Part shown: piece by piece, positions 1 to 8,533 of the stretch
How positions within the stretch are numbered: position 1 is the first letter of the stretch
How the letters are laid out: every line of letters begins with the position of its first letter
Origin: Chryseobacterium phocaeense
GTDB taxonomy: Bacteria > Bacteroidota > Bacteroidia > Flavobacteriales > Weeksellaceae
Assembly: GCF_900169075.1 (NCBI RefSeq)
Contig: NZ_LT827014.1
Location: 62,001-126,000, forward strand
DNA: 64,000 bases
Reading direction: 5' to 3'
Made by a program: the position numbers and the translations under genes
The notes under the pieces: generated by a model
Database searches by the model: none
Told to the model about the DNA's origin: nothing
The model's input: the letters and a program-made list of their open reading frames with translations, nothing else

Positions 1-80
1 CGAGGTGTAAAATCGTCCTGTTTCTGTATTTTTTACAATTTGAGTTTATTTATTAGTTTTAAAGGATAAAATTAGAAAAA

Positions 81-965
81 TTAATCAATATCATCCCAAA
101 AATCAAAATAATTGAACCACTGAAGGGGATATTTTCTGATCATGGTTTCAAGGTTCTGCACATAAGAATTGAGAAGTCCCTGAGAATCACGGTTTTTAAT
201 ATTTTTTGCCACTCTTGCGTACAGATGGTAGTGAAGATTTTTTTCTTTCATCACATAGACGTAGACCACAGGAACACCTAAACGGGAGGCAATAAGGAAG
301 GGACCCGCCGGAAACTTTGCACTTTTTCCCAGCAAATCTGCCTCCAGATACTTTGAACCTTCAAAATAACGGTCTCCGGTGAAACAGATCAGTTCATTTT
401 CAGATAAGGCCTTGTTGATCTCAAAAATATGAGACATATCCTCTTTTACATATATAAATTTGATGTTACTCTGCTTTACGGCGACACTTTCCAGATATTC
501 CTTAATCACCGTAACTTCCTGATCTGTAGTGACCAGATTAATCTGACAATCGAAATCAATATCTGCGAAGAAATGCTCTGCAATTTCAAAATTCCCGATA
601 TGGGCACTAATGAGCACACCGCCTTTTTTTTCAGCCAGCAGATTTCTCAGGTTCTCTATCCCGTCAAATTCATAAGTATATTTTTCCCTTAAACCAGCTG
701 AAATAGCGGTTTTATCAATCAGGACTTTCCCAAAGGTGAAATAACTTTTGAATACGGAAGCTTTTGCTTTCCAATATCCGTAACTGAGTCTTTTCTGAAA
801 ATAGTAAGAAATGTAGCGGTTGCTTTTTCTGAGAAATAAAAAATAATAAGTTGCTACAAAATAAAGTACAACATATGAACTGCGGATCCCGATATTTCTA
901 ATACACCACACAAAGATTTTATATCCTGTGATGGTTCCTTTAGATTTACCTTTCCATTTGTTCAT
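81..965 (-). CDS. LpxL/HtrB-like acyltransferase of the flexirubin cluster
   Basis: This is a 294-residue protein of the lysophospholipid (lipid A late) acyltransferase family. The acyltransferase box H-I-G-N-F-E (HxxxxE) is at residues 122-127, and a hydrophobic segment near residues 34-47 should anchor it to the inner membrane. The family transfers an acyl group from acyl-ACP or acyl-CoA to a lipid hydroxyl. It lies last in a same-strand run with ACP, ketoacyl synthase and ketoreductase genes. Such acyltransferases are typical members of flexirubin/aryl-polyene clusters, so an ester-forming step in the pigment pathway is inferred. A lipid A role cannot be excluded. The 80 bases to its left hold no recognisable gene, so the cluster may continue outside the window. 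Confidence 0.8.
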   Translation of the reverse strand: MNKWKGKSKGTITGYKIFVWCIRNIGIRSSYVVLYFVATYYFLFLRKSNRYISYYFQKRLSYGYWKAKASVFKSYFTFGKVLIDKTAISAGLREKYTYEFDGIENLRNLLAEKKGGVLISAHIGNFEIAEHFFADIDFDCQINLVTTDQEVTVIKEYLESVAVKQSNIKFIYVKEDMSHIFEINKALSENELICFTGDRYFEGSKYLEADLLGKSAKFPAGPFLIASRLGVPVVYVYVMKEKNLHYHLYARVAKNIKNRDSQGLLNSYVQNLETMIRKYPLQWFNYFDFWDDID

Positions 966-987
966 AAGTACAGTTTACCAATTTATA

Positions 988-1055
988 AATGTACCAGTGT
1001 GACAATACTATAATTCATTGTTACACTGGTACATTGTTTTATTGTTACATTATTA
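988..1055. repeat. Octamer-periodic inverted repeat array (family B, copy 1)
   Basis: Near-perfect 19-bp arms (988-1006 and 1017-1035, one mismatch) enclose a 10-base loop. The right side reads as 8-base units (ATTGTTAC, ACTGGTAC, ATTGTTTT, ATTGTTAC). It lies between the acyltransferase start and the ACP stop codon. The same units recur at 2573-2659 and 38474-38553. It could act as a hairpin on the cluster mRNA. Confidence 0.75.
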
Positions 1056-1077
1056 AAAAATAAAGTTCAATCGATAG

Positions 1078-1332
1078 TTATGCGTTTTTTTCAGCGATTT
1101 TGTTTTCAATAGTAGTATAGAAATCATCAAACGTGACCATTTTTTTAAAATCTGCTTCTCCTAATTTTACTCCAAAATTAGATTCAATTACTACGACCAT
1201 ATCAATATAGTCCAGGCTGTCGAGCCCGAGTGTTTTTTTAAGGTTGGCGTCATTGCTGATTTCATCACCATCCACTTCAAATTCGTTTACTAAGAAATCA
1301 TTAACGATGTCAACAATTTTTTCCCTTTCCAT
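1078..1332 (-). CDS. Acyl carrier protein (pigment cluster)
   Basis: This is an 84-residue acyl carrier protein. The phosphopantetheine attachment motif G-L-D-S-L-D is present, with the modified serine at residue 39 counted from the ATG. A longer reading would need a TTG codon 12 bases upstream that overlaps the previous gene, so the ATG at 1332 is preferred; it leaves 4 bases after the ketoacyl synthase stop. The charge-rich, acidic helical composition fits the ACP fold. It most likely carries acyl or aryl intermediates for the adjacent ketoacyl synthase and reductase in the cytoplasm. It is a dedicated pathway ACP rather than clearly the housekeeping AcpP. Confidence 0.9.
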   Translation of the reverse strand: MEREKIVDIVNDFLVNEFEVDGDEISNDANLKKTLGLDSLDYIDMVVVIESNFGVKLGEADFKKMVTFDDFYTTIENKIAEKNA

Positions 1333-1336
1333 GTTT

Positions 1337-2557
1337 TTAATCAAATTTTTTAACTATTAATGCGGAATTGGTTCCCCCAAATCCGAAAGAATTTGACAAA
1401 AATCCGTCAATTTTTTGATTTTTCGTTTTGGAGACCAGATTTATCTTTTTCGCCTCATCATCAGGGTTTTCCAGATTGATGTTCGGTGCTATAAAATTAT
1501 TCTGCATCATCAGAATAGAATACACCACTTCGCTGGCTCCCGCCATCCAGCATTCATGCCCGGTCATAGACTTGGTAGAGCTTACCGGAACTTCACTTCC
1601 GAAGATCTCATGAATTGCCCTGGCTTCATTGGCATCCCCAATGGGTGTGGAAGTTGCGTGGGCGTTGATATAATCGATGTCTTCCGCTTTCAATCCTGAC
1701 TGTTTCAGAGCCCTGTCCATTGCCAAAGCAGGTCCGTCCACATTAGGGGTTGAAATATGTCCGCCGTTTGAGGAGAATCCATATCCTACAATCTCTGCAA
1801 GAATGGTTGCGCCTCTTTTCTGAGCAGATTCCAGGCTTTCTACAATAAGGCTGGCCGCTCCTCCGCTTGGGATAAGCCCGTCTCTGCCTGAATCAAATGG
1901 TCTGGAAGCTTTCGCAGGCTCATCTTCTCTCACTGAGAAAACGCCCAGCCCGTCAAAGCTAGCCATTGAGTATTTGTTGGTTTCCTGGGCTCCACCACAG
2001 ATAATCATATCCTGAAAACCGTTTTTGATCATCATATAAGCCAGTCCCAGAGAATGGGAACCGCTGGCACATGCCGCACTGATGGTAAGATTGATGCCTT
2101 TCAGCTTAAAAATCGTTGAAAGGTTCATGGTTACGGTAGAATTCATTGACTTGAAAATCGCTCCCGACCCCATCAATGTAGTATCTTTTTTCTCCCTGGC
2201 AATATCAATAGATTCTACCACTGCCTGGGAAACACTGTCATTTCCATACAGGATTCCTACTTCGTGGGCATCCAGAAATTCCTGGTCAATTCCCGCCTGC
2301 TTCAATGCATCTGTAGTGGCAATATAAGCATACTCGCTTTCCTCGCCCATGCTTACACGCTGGCGTCTGTTGAGCAGGTTTTTAAGTTCCGGTTTAGGAA
2401 CTACCCCTGTAAGGCCGGACCTGAAGCCAAATTCTTTTCTTTCCTGTACTAACGCAATACCGGACTTTCCTTGATATAGGGATTCCCTGACTTCTTCCAA
2501 AGAGGTCCCGATGCAAGAATAAATTCCCATTCCGGTAATTACAACCCTATTTTCCAT
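1337..2557 (-). CDS. Beta-ketoacyl-ACP synthase (FabF-like)
   Basis: This is a 406-residue condensing enzyme of the KAS I/II family. The nucleophile lies in A-A-C-A-S-G (Cys163), with the catalytic histidines in N-A-H-A-T (His300) and K-S-M-T-G-H-E (Lys329, His334), so the Cys-His-His triad is complete. The reaction is decarboxylative Claisen condensation of malonyl-ACP onto an acyl-ACP. It is followed at 4 bases by the ACP gene and preceded by a ketoreductase and an ammonia-lyase, which suggests elongation of an aromatic starter into the flexirubin polyene. A general fatty-acid role is less likely in this context. Confidence 0.9.
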   Translation of the reverse strand: MENRVVITGMGIYSCIGTSLEEVRESLYQGKSGIALVQERKEFGFRSGLTGVVPKPELKNLLNRRQRVSMGEESEYAYIATTDALKQAGIDQEFLDAHEVGILYGNDSVSQAVVESIDIAREKKDTTLMGSGAIFKSMNSTVTMNLSTIFKLKGINLTISAACASGSHSLGLAYMMIKNGFQDMIICGGAQETNKYSMASFDGLGVFSVREDEPAKASRPFDSGRDGLIPSGGAASLIVESLESAQKRGATILAEIVGYGFSSNGGHISTPNVDGPALAMDRALKQSGLKAEDIDYINAHATSTPIGDANEARAIHEIFGSEVPVSSTKSMTGHECWMAGASEVVYSILMMQNNFIAPNINLENPDDEAKKINLVSKTKNQKIDGFLSNSFGFGGTNSALIVKKFD

Positions 2558-2572
2558 TTTTTTATAAATTTA

Positions 2573-2659
2573 GCAATGTATCAGTTTAATAATGTAACAA
2601 TAATATTGAGGCTAAACCAGCATTGTTACACCGGTAGATTGATATATTGTTATATTATT
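2573..2659. repeat. Octamer-periodic inverted repeat array (family B, copy 2)
   Basis: The left half carries units such as CAATGTAT and TAATGTAA. The right half carries ATTGTTAC, ACCGGTAG, ATTGATAT and ATTGTTAT. The inner arms TGTAACAAT/ATTGTTACA can pair. The array runs directly into the stop codon of the ketoreductase at 2660. Confidence 0.7.
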
Positions 2660-3391
2660 TTATGAGTAAATTCCTCCGTTAATATTCACGACTTCCCCGG
2701 TAATGTATGATGCTTTTCTGGATGCTAAAAATGCAACCAGGTCCGCTACTTCTTCCGCTTCACCGAATCTGTTGGCCGGAATCATTGCTTTAAGTTCGTC
2801 TTCGTTCAGTTCCTGGGTCATATCCGTTCTGATAAATCCCGGAGCCACGGCATTTACCGTAATATTTCTTTTGGCTACTTCCTGGGCCAGGGCTTTTGTA
2901 GCGCCTACCAAAGCGGCTTTTGCTGCAGAGTAATTGGTTTGTCCTGCAGTTCCTTTCACCCCGGATACAGATACCATATTGATAATCCTGCCGTATTTAT
3001 TGCGTAAAAGTTTCTGGATAAAGAAATTTGTAACGTTGAAAAAGCCATTCAGACTGGTATTGATCACGGTGCTCCAGTCTTCATTTTTCATCCACATGAA
3101 TAGCCCGTCTCTTGTAACACCGGCATTGTTGACGATCACTTCTACAATGGCATCAGGATTTTTTTCCTGCCATTCCGTCAAAACTTTTTGACTTTCCTCA
3201 GCATCAGCCACATCAAATTTAAGGATCTCTCCTGTAGCGCCAAGTTCCTGTACTTTGGACAAAGTTTCCTTTGCTGCAACTTCATTTGAAGCGTAGTTGA
3301 TCAGTATGTGATAGTTTTTTTCTTCAGCCAGTTTTATACAGACCGCTCTCCCAATTCCCCTGGAGCCGCCTGTGACAATTGCACATTTCAT
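2660..3391 (-). CDS. FabG-like 3-oxoacyl-ACP reductase (SDR)
   Basis: This is a 243-residue short-chain dehydrogenase/reductase. The nucleotide-binding G-G-S-R-G-I-G motif is at residues 8-14, N-N-A-G at 88-91, and the catalytic residues are Ser141, Tyr154 and Lys158 (Y-S-A-A-K). The C-terminal G-G-I-Y ending is normal for FabG. It would reduce the beta-keto group made by the neighbouring condensing enzyme with NADPH. It sits between the ammonia-lyase and the ketoacyl synthase on the same strand, so it most likely belongs to pigment polyene synthesis. Confidence 0.9.
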   Translation of the reverse strand: MKCAIVTGGSRGIGRAVCIKLAEEKNYHILINYASNEVAAKETLSKVQELGATGEILKFDVADAEESQKVLTEWQEKNPDAIVEVIVNNAGVTRDGLFMWMKNEDWSTVINTSLNGFFNVTNFFIQKLLRNKYGRIINMVSVSGVKGTAGQTNYSAAKAALVGATKALAQEVAKRNITVNAVAPGFIRTDMTQELNEDELKAMIPANRFGEAEEVADLVAFLASRKASYITGEVVNINGGIYS

Positions 3392-3455
3392 GTGTTAATG
3401 TTTAGTCGTTTTAGTTTTTTTATCCTTTTGTATGACAATCTATTATCCCTAATAG

Positions 3456-4976
3456 TTACATTGTCTTTAAATATTCCTTCACTTTTTCCAGATACGGATA
3501 CATCACCATATCATCTGAGAACGCAGGAATAATCTTTCTTATTTCATCGTACAGTTCTTTGGTAGAAGACGAAACTTTATCCTGGAAGCCCAGGTATTCA
3601 ACAGCCTGAATAATGGTTATCGCTTCAATAGCCAAGACTTCAAATGCGTTTTCTATCACTTTTCTGCAAATCACTGCAGCATTGGTTCCCATGCTTACAA
3701 CATCCTGATTATCATTATTATTAGGTATACTGTGAACATACATCGGGTTTGAAAGCATCTGGCTTTCCGCCGTGGTAGAAGTTGCCGTAAACTGAACCCC
3801 CTGCATTCCGAAATTAAAGCCTAATTTACCTAAATTTACAAAAGGAGGCAAGATTTCATTGATCTTTGCATTTAAAAGGTAGTTCAACTGCCGTTCTGCC
3901 AACATCGTGAGCTTAGTTACCACAATTTTCAGTTTATCCATTTCCAGAGAAATATAATCTCCGTGGAAGTTTCCGCCGTGATATACATGACGGTCTTCAA
4001 CACTGATGATCGGGTTGTCATTCGCTGAATTGATTTCATTTTCAAGAACATTTTCCGTGTATTCCAACGTATCCAGCACCGGACCCAGGATTTGAGGAAC
4101 ACATCTCAGGGAGTAATATTCCTGTACTTTTTCCTTGAAAACTTTTTCCTGCTCTTCAAAATGGGTATAAAGATGGTCTTCTCTTTTCCTGATTAGCTTA
4201 CTATCGGCTAAATAGGCACGCATTCTTTCTGCCACTTTCTGCTGGCCATAGTGTTTTTTGGTTCCGTTCAGAACTTCTGAAAGATGGTCATCGTACGCCT
4301 GAACAATTTCATTAATTGCACAGGAAAGTCTGATTGAAATATCTGTTAACTGATTCGCCTTGTAGGTATTTACAATTCCTATTCCGGACATTACGGAGGT
4401 TCCGTTCATCAAAGCAAGGCCTTCACGGATTTCCACCTTGATTGGTTCCAATCCTTCTGTTTCAAAAACCTCTTTAGTTGCTTTTCTTTCACCTTTATAA
4501 AAAACTTCCCCTTCACCAATCAGTACCAATGCAAGGTGGGCCAGCTGTACCAGGTCACCGCTTGCCCCCACACCTCCGTGTTCAAAGACCAATGGCGTAA
4601 TATCCCTATTGATCAATTCTTTAAGTAAATGAACTACGGACTGATGTACGCCTGAATTTCCAAGTGAGAGGGTGTTAAGTCTTGCCAGCATACAGGCCTT
4701 TACTTCATCAGCAGGCAATGGATTTCCGATCCCTGAAGAATGGCTCCTGATCAGGTTATACTGAAGCTGGAGCTTGTCTTCATCACTGATTTTAAATTGA
4801 GCCATGGGCCCAAAACCGGTATTCACACCGTATATTACTTTATTTTTCGAAAACTCCTTTAAAAACTGAAAGCTGGCCTCCACTCTGTCTAAAAGTGAGT
4901 CGTTCAATTCAATTTTTCTGTTCTCAATGATGATTTTTTGAAAATCCTTCAGTTCTAAAAAGTTACTTATTTTCAT
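3456..4976 (-). CDS. Aromatic amino acid ammonia-lyase (tyrosine ammonia-lyase type)
   Basis: This is a 506-residue member of the HAL/PAL/TAL family. The Ala-Ser-Gly triad that forms the MIO cofactor is at residues 138-140 (G-V-G-A-S-G-D), and the catalytic tyrosine lies in V-I-Y-G-V-N-T-G-F-G (Tyr49). A histidine in R-S-H-S-S-G (His79) occupies the substrate-selectivity position seen in tyrosine- and histidine-acting members. An ATG at 4976 is used; the extra upstream codon would be TTG. The product would be 4-coumarate, the presumed aryl starter of flexirubin. The flexirubin context favours tyrosine over histidine; the nearby genes include no urocanase or other Hut enzyme. Confidence 0.88.
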   Translation of the reverse strand: MKISNFLELKDFQKIIIENRKIELNDSLLDRVEASFQFLKEFSKNKVIYGVNTGFGPMAQFKISDEDKLQLQYNLIRSHSSGIGNPLPADEVKACMLARLNTLSLGNSGVHQSVVHLLKELINRDITPLVFEHGGVGASGDLVQLAHLALVLIGEGEVFYKGERKATKEVFETEGLEPIKVEIREGLALMNGTSVMSGIGIVNTYKANQLTDISIRLSCAINEIVQAYDDHLSEVLNGTKKHYGQQKVAERMRAYLADSKLIRKREDHLYTHFEEQEKVFKEKVQEYYSLRCVPQILGPVLDTLEYTENVLENEINSANDNPIISVEDRHVYHGGNFHGDYISLEMDKLKIVVTKLTMLAERQLNYLLNAKINEILPPFVNLGKLGFNFGMQGVQFTATSTTAESQMLSNPMYVHSIPNNNDNQDVVSMGTNAAVICRKVIENAFEVLAIEAITIIQAVEYLGFQDKVSSSTKELYDEIRKIIPAFSDDMVMYPYLEKVKEYLKTM

Positions 4977-5000
4977 CAATTAAAAAGTAATAGTTGGTAA

Positions 5001-5046
5001 TTTTGTAAAATATTAATTATTTGTCACTAATTTTGCGGCAAAGATA
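5001..5046. promoter_or_regulatory. Overlapping divergent Bacteroidetes promoters
   Basis: On the plus strand TTTTG (5001-5005) is followed after 22 bases by TAATTTTG (5028-5035), which fits TTG-N17-23-TAnnTTTG upstream of the flavoprotein. On the minus strand TATCTTTG (5046-5039) is a matching -7 element for the ammonia-lyase; its -33 element is less clear. The two -7 boxes are 3 bases apart, so two polymerases could not bind at once. Confidence 0.6.
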
Positions 5047-5074
5047 GAAGTTATTATTAAAATAAAAAATCAAG

Positions 5075-6331
5075 ATGAGCAAAGAATTTGTTGATGTTCT
5101 TGTAATCGGCGCCGGACCTTCCGGATGCGTATCTTCTTCATACTTAAAGAAGAACAATATCAACGTAAAGGTTGTGGAAAAAACAAAGTTCCCAAGACTG
5201 GTGGTGGGCGAAAGCTTAATTCCCAGGGTAATGGATCATTTTGATGAGGCGGGGCTGTTTCCTGCTTTGGATAAAATGGGCTTTGAAAAGAAGCTGGGCG
5301 CACGTTTTTTAAGAGGTGACGAGGTTTGCATTTTTGATTTCAGCGACAAATTCGGGGAAGGCTGGAATTGGACCTGGCAGGTTCCGAGAGCTGATTTTGA
5401 CCATACATTAGCTCAGGAAGTAATCAACAAAGGCATTGATCTGGAATTTGAAACGGAAGTAACTGATATTCAATTCAACGGTACAGATTCTGTGACAACG
5501 GTAAAAACCAAAGATGGAGAAACCAAAGAGATTCATGCTAAATTCGTAATTGATTCCAGCGGCTACGGAAGGGTACTGCCGAGACTTCTTGATCTTGAAA
5601 AACCTTCAAAACTGTCTCCTCACTCTGCTATTTTTTCTCATGTGGAGGATATTAACAGGGAAGATGGCGAGGAAGGAACTTTAATTTCCTTTGACATTAT
5701 AGAAACGGAGGTATGGCTTTGGGTCATTCCTTTTTCCAACGGAAACACAAGTGTGGGTATTGTAGGCCCTACAGACTATATTGAAAAGCTTTCCGAAAAC
5801 GGGAATACTGCTGAGGCATTAAGAAAAGCCATCTCCCTCTCGGATTATTATGTGAAACGTTTCGGCAATGTAGATTTTCTTTTTGAGCCGAGACACCTGA
5901 AAGATTATTCATGCTCGGTAAAGCAGCTGTTCGGGGATGGATATGCCCTGACAGGAAATGCGTCCGAGTTCCTTGATCCTGTATTTTCTTCAGGAATGGC
6001 TTTTGCTACGGAATCCGGGATGCTGGCAGCCAAACTGGCTTTAAGACAACTGAACGGCGAGAAAATCGACTGGCAGAAAGAGTATACGGATTATATTCTT
6101 TACGGGGTGGATGTTTTTACCACGTATGTAAAAGAATGGTATACGGGAAATCTTCAGGAATTATTTTTCCACCAGCCGGAAAACCCTGATGTAAAGAAAA
6201 AGATCTGTGCTGTACTGGCGGGCTATGTCTGGAATAAAGACAATCCTTTTGTAAAGAAACATGATTCGGTGATTAAAAACCTCGCCAATCTGATCAAGCT
6301 GGAGAAACAGCAGCAACGAGAACAATTATAA
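5075..6331 (+). CDS. Flavin-dependent halogenase-like oxidoreductase (pigment cluster)
   Basis: This is a 418-residue FAD-binding protein. The Rossmann motif G-A-G-P-S-G is at residues 12-17, the halogenase/monooxygenase G-E-S motif at 45-47, and W-L-W-V-I-P at 214-219. That last block matches the WxWxIP motif used to mark flavin-dependent halogenases. A late E-F-L-D-P-V-F-S-S-G-M block fits the C-terminal FAD site of the same superfamily. Chlorinated flexirubins are known, so ring chlorination is plausible. Aromatic hydroxylation or desaturation by a halogenase-like protein is an alternative. It is transcribed divergently from the ammonia-lyase and ends at a strong bidirectional terminator. 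Confidence 0.78.
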   Translation: MSKEFVDVLVIGAGPSGCVSSSYLKKNNINVKVVEKTKFPRLVVGESLIPRVMDHFDEAGLFPALDKMGFEKKLGARFLRGDEVCIFDFSDKFGEGWNWTWQVPRADFDHTLAQEVINKGIDLEFETEVTDIQFNGTDSVTTVKTKDGETKEIHAKFVIDSSGYGRVLPRLLDLEKPSKLSPHSAIFSHVEDINREDGEEGTLISFDIIETEVWLWVIPFSNGNTSVGIVGPTDYIEKLSENGNTAEALRKAISLSDYYVKRFGNVDFLFEPRHLKDYSCSVKQLFGDGYALTGNASEFLDPVFSSGMAFATESGMLAAKLALRQLNGEKIDWQKEYTDYILYGVDVFTTYVKEWYTGNLQELFFHQPENPDVKKKICAVLAGYVWNKDNPFVKKHDSVIKNLANLIKLEKQQQREQL

Positions 6332-6366
6332 AAAAACCGGCCTGAATTTCAGGCCGATTTTGGTTT
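6331..6366. terminator. Bidirectional intrinsic terminator
   Basis: The hairpin CGGCCTG/CAGGCCG (arms 6338-6344 and 6350-6356) is flanked by an A run on the left and a T-rich stretch on the right. It therefore serves both the plus-strand flavoprotein and the minus-strand gene ending at 6367. Confidence 0.85.
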
Positions 6367-6969
6367 TTATTTTAAATCTTTTTCAATTTTCTGGGCCAGG
6401 GTTTTACCTGTTTTAGCAAAACCTTCTCCTACCCTGGTTTCGTTATTAAAATTACTTCCCCACTGATCTCCCGGAGCATCTATACTTTCTACATCAAACA
6501 ATACTTTTTTAGAACTGCTATCCATGAAAGTAAGCTGTGTAGTCACTTTCGCCGGTTGCTTCATGATTCCCGCATCCCAACCCGGATACACCCATTTTAC
6601 TTTTACAACCAATGTATATGGGCTTTTAGCATTTTCCTGAAGCTTTGTATTGATACCTTCTTTTGTTAAAACTTTGTTGAATATGGTGATGAATTTCGGA
6701 TTCCACAATTCTTCTTTGCTGCGTTCCCATTGTTTTTTCCAGATATCTCCGCTTCCCGCAGTTTTTTTATTCAGTTCTTCAATTCTTCTAGGGATATATT
6801 CTGCTTCGGTATAATTCTCTTTCAGCAATTTCATCCCTGAATAATCGAAAACAACATTTACGGTTTCTGTTCCTTTTAAGAATTTTGCATCCCCACTTTG
6901 AATTTTAAATTTCTGAGCCATCGCAATCGTTGAAATTGCAACAAGCATCAACAATAATAGTTTTTTCAT
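6367..6969 (-). CDS. Secreted protein of unknown function, pigment cluster neighbour
   Basis: This is a 200-residue protein with a clear signal peptide (K-K-L-L-L-L-M-L-V-A, likely cut after A-M-A near residue 18). No lipobox is seen. The mature part is lysine- and tryptophan-rich with no domain that I recognise. It resembles conserved hypothetical proteins of Flavobacteriia that accompany flexirubin genes. It should be periplasmic or loosely outer-membrane associated. A link to pigment transport is suggested only by position, between the halogenase-like flavoprotein and the PaaK-like ligase. Confidence 0.7.
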   Translation of the reverse strand: MKKLLLLMLVAISTIAMAQKFKIQSGDAKFLKGTETVNVVFDYSGMKLLKENYTEAEYIPRRIEELNKKTAGSGDIWKKQWERSKEELWNPKFITIFNKVLTKEGINTKLQENAKSPYTLVVKVKWVYPGWDAGIMKQPAKVTTQLTFMDSSSKKVLFDVESIDAPGDQWGSNFNNETRVGEGFAKTGKTLAQKIEKDLK

Positions 6970-7153
6970 GGTTTATAATTTTTTTAAAATTTTAAGTTTC
7001 AAATATATTATAAAAACCCATTCACTTGAAACACTTATTATTTTTTTTCTTTGTAGTGGTTTGCCTTTAAAACCAATACTTCTGAGATCTTAACTCACGG
7101 AAAGACCTGCACTCCAGAAATGGTGTTTTATAATCAGCTTTTTACCTGATTTT

Positions 7154-8446
7154 TTATCTTAAATCGATAAATGTAATGGGTTTTCTGCTGTTCGGATTAA
7201 AAACAGTTTTAGAAAGAATATCGAAATCTATGACTTCAATTTTAGGACTTACTCTGAGTTTTGCACGGAAGTGATCACGGACTTCATTCACAAAGGTCTC
7301 GTGTTCCTGCTCCGTACTCAATTTGATGATAATTTCATCCAGACCAATCTCATTGGACTGAATGACGATCTGATAACATAAAATAGTGCTGAAATCATTC
7401 AGAATATCATTCATCGCAGGCGGATACAAGGTGGTTCCTTTATATTTGATCATCTGCTGTTTTCTTCCTACCACCGGCCCAAGCCTCATGGTGGTTCTCC
7501 CGCATTGGCAAGGTTCGTAATGGGCTTTTACGAGATCCCCGGTTTTAAAACGAAGCAACGGAATTGCTTCTACCCCTAAGGTTGTAATGGTTAACTCGCC
7601 GTTTTGCCCTTCCGGAACAGGATTTCCGTTATCATCAAGGATTTCTGTGATGATCAGCTCCGGATGATGATGTCCTCCGATCTGGAATTCACATTCTGTG
7701 AACGCCGTGCTCATTTCCGTGGAAGCGTAAGTGGAAAATAATTTAATGTTCCATTTTTCTTTAATCTTCTGCGAAAGAATATTGTCCGAAAAATCCTGAT
7801 TTTTAATACTTTCCCCTATACATACGGCTCCGTAAACGCTTGAATTTTTATAATCCAGCCCATTCTTTTCTGCGTAATCAATCATTTTCAAAAGAAAAGA
7901 CGGAACAGTGATCAGGTATTTAGGCTTATATCTGAAAATAGAATCCCATTGCAGTTCAGGAATTCCGGGTCCCATTCTGACCACGCTGGCTCCCATTTTC
8001 CTTAATCCCAGAAAATAGGCAAGACCTGCCATAAAACGTTTATCAATGGTGGTAATCATCTGCACCACATCTCCTTTTTGGATCCCGGCACAGGCGAATG
8101 AAATGGCTTCATTGTAAGCCAGTCTTTCCAGATCACCGTCAGACAGCCCGAAAGTAACCGGATCGCCCAAAGTTCCCGAAGTGGTGCTGTAGTCTACAAT
8201 CTTATCCGGTGTGATGCAGAAAAAATCATGATTGTACTGTTGCAGGTCATTCTTTGTGGTCGTTGGGATCCTCCTGAGGTCTTCCAAGGTCCGGATATCT
8301 TCAGTATTGATATGATGCTCCCTGAAAAGCTTCTGATAAAAAGGGGAATGGTTTTCAAGATACCTAAGCAGTTCCTGAAGTTTATACTCCTGAAATTTTT
8401 TGATGTCCTGAAGATCTGATCTCTCGATGGCCGGATAGAATTCCAA
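7154..8446 (-). CDS. PaaK-like adenylate-forming ligase
   Basis: This is a 430-residue member of the phenylacetate-CoA ligase branch of the ANL superfamily. The phosphate-binding loop T-T-S-G-T-L-G-D-P is at residues 88-96, the aryl/ATP motif Y-A-S-T-E-M follows in the middle, and F-K-T-G-D is near the C-terminal hinge. A C-Q-C-G pair lies just after it, as in many PaaK-like proteins. The start appears to be TTG at 8446, because an in-frame stop lies close upstream and no ATG precedes the conserved N-terminus. It would activate an aryl acid, plausibly 4-coumarate, with ATP for transfer to CoA or the cluster ACP. The acid specificity is inferred from context. Confidence 0.8.
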   Translation of the reverse strand: MEFYPAIERSDLQDIKKFQEYKLQELLRYLENHSPFYQKLFREHHINTEDIRTLEDLRRIPTTTKNDLQQYNHDFFCITPDKIVDYSTTSGTLGDPVTFGLSDGDLERLAYNEAISFACAGIQKGDVVQMITTIDKRFMAGLAYFLGLRKMGASVVRMGPGIPELQWDSIFRYKPKYLITVPSFLLKMIDYAEKNGLDYKNSSVYGAVCIGESIKNQDFSDNILSQKIKEKWNIKLFSTYASTEMSTAFTECEFQIGGHHHPELIITEILDDNGNPVPEGQNGELTITTLGVEAIPLLRFKTGDLVKAHYEPCQCGRTTMRLGPVVGRKQQMIKYKGTTLYPPAMNDILNDFSTILCYQIVIQSNEIGLDEIIIKLSTEQEHETFVNEVRDHFRAKLRVSPKIEVIDFDILSKTVFNPNSRKPITFIDLR

Positions 8447-8466
8447 TGATTTTAATTTTTAAAAGA

Positions 8467-8474
8467 CAAATGTA
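8467..8474 (-). promoter_or_regulatory. -7 promoter element for the PaaK-like ligase
   Basis: TACATTTG matches TAnnTTTG about 20 bases upstream of the TTG start. No convincing TTG -33 box was found at the usual distance. Confidence 0.4.
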
Positions 8475-8533
8475 TTTAATAAAATTAAAAGATTGAAAAA
8501 TTGAAAGAGTAAAAGATTAGTGACTGCTATAAT

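Noticed and set aside
1..80. Coding sequence at the left edge
   Set aside because: The 80 bases have stops in all frames and no recognisable partial gene.
1332..1344. Longer ACP, ammonia-lyase, regulator and hydratase starts
   Set aside because: The extended forms of several genes (for example at 1344, 4979, 19378, 20992, 26710, 33075) begin with TTG and lack conserved sequence, whereas a nearby ATG begins at the conserved N-terminus.
3456..4976. Histidine ammonia-lyase of histidine degradation
   Set aside because: The surrounding pigment genes and the absence of urocanase or formimidoyl genes favour tyrosine ammonia-lyase, although sequence alone cannot fully exclude histidine.
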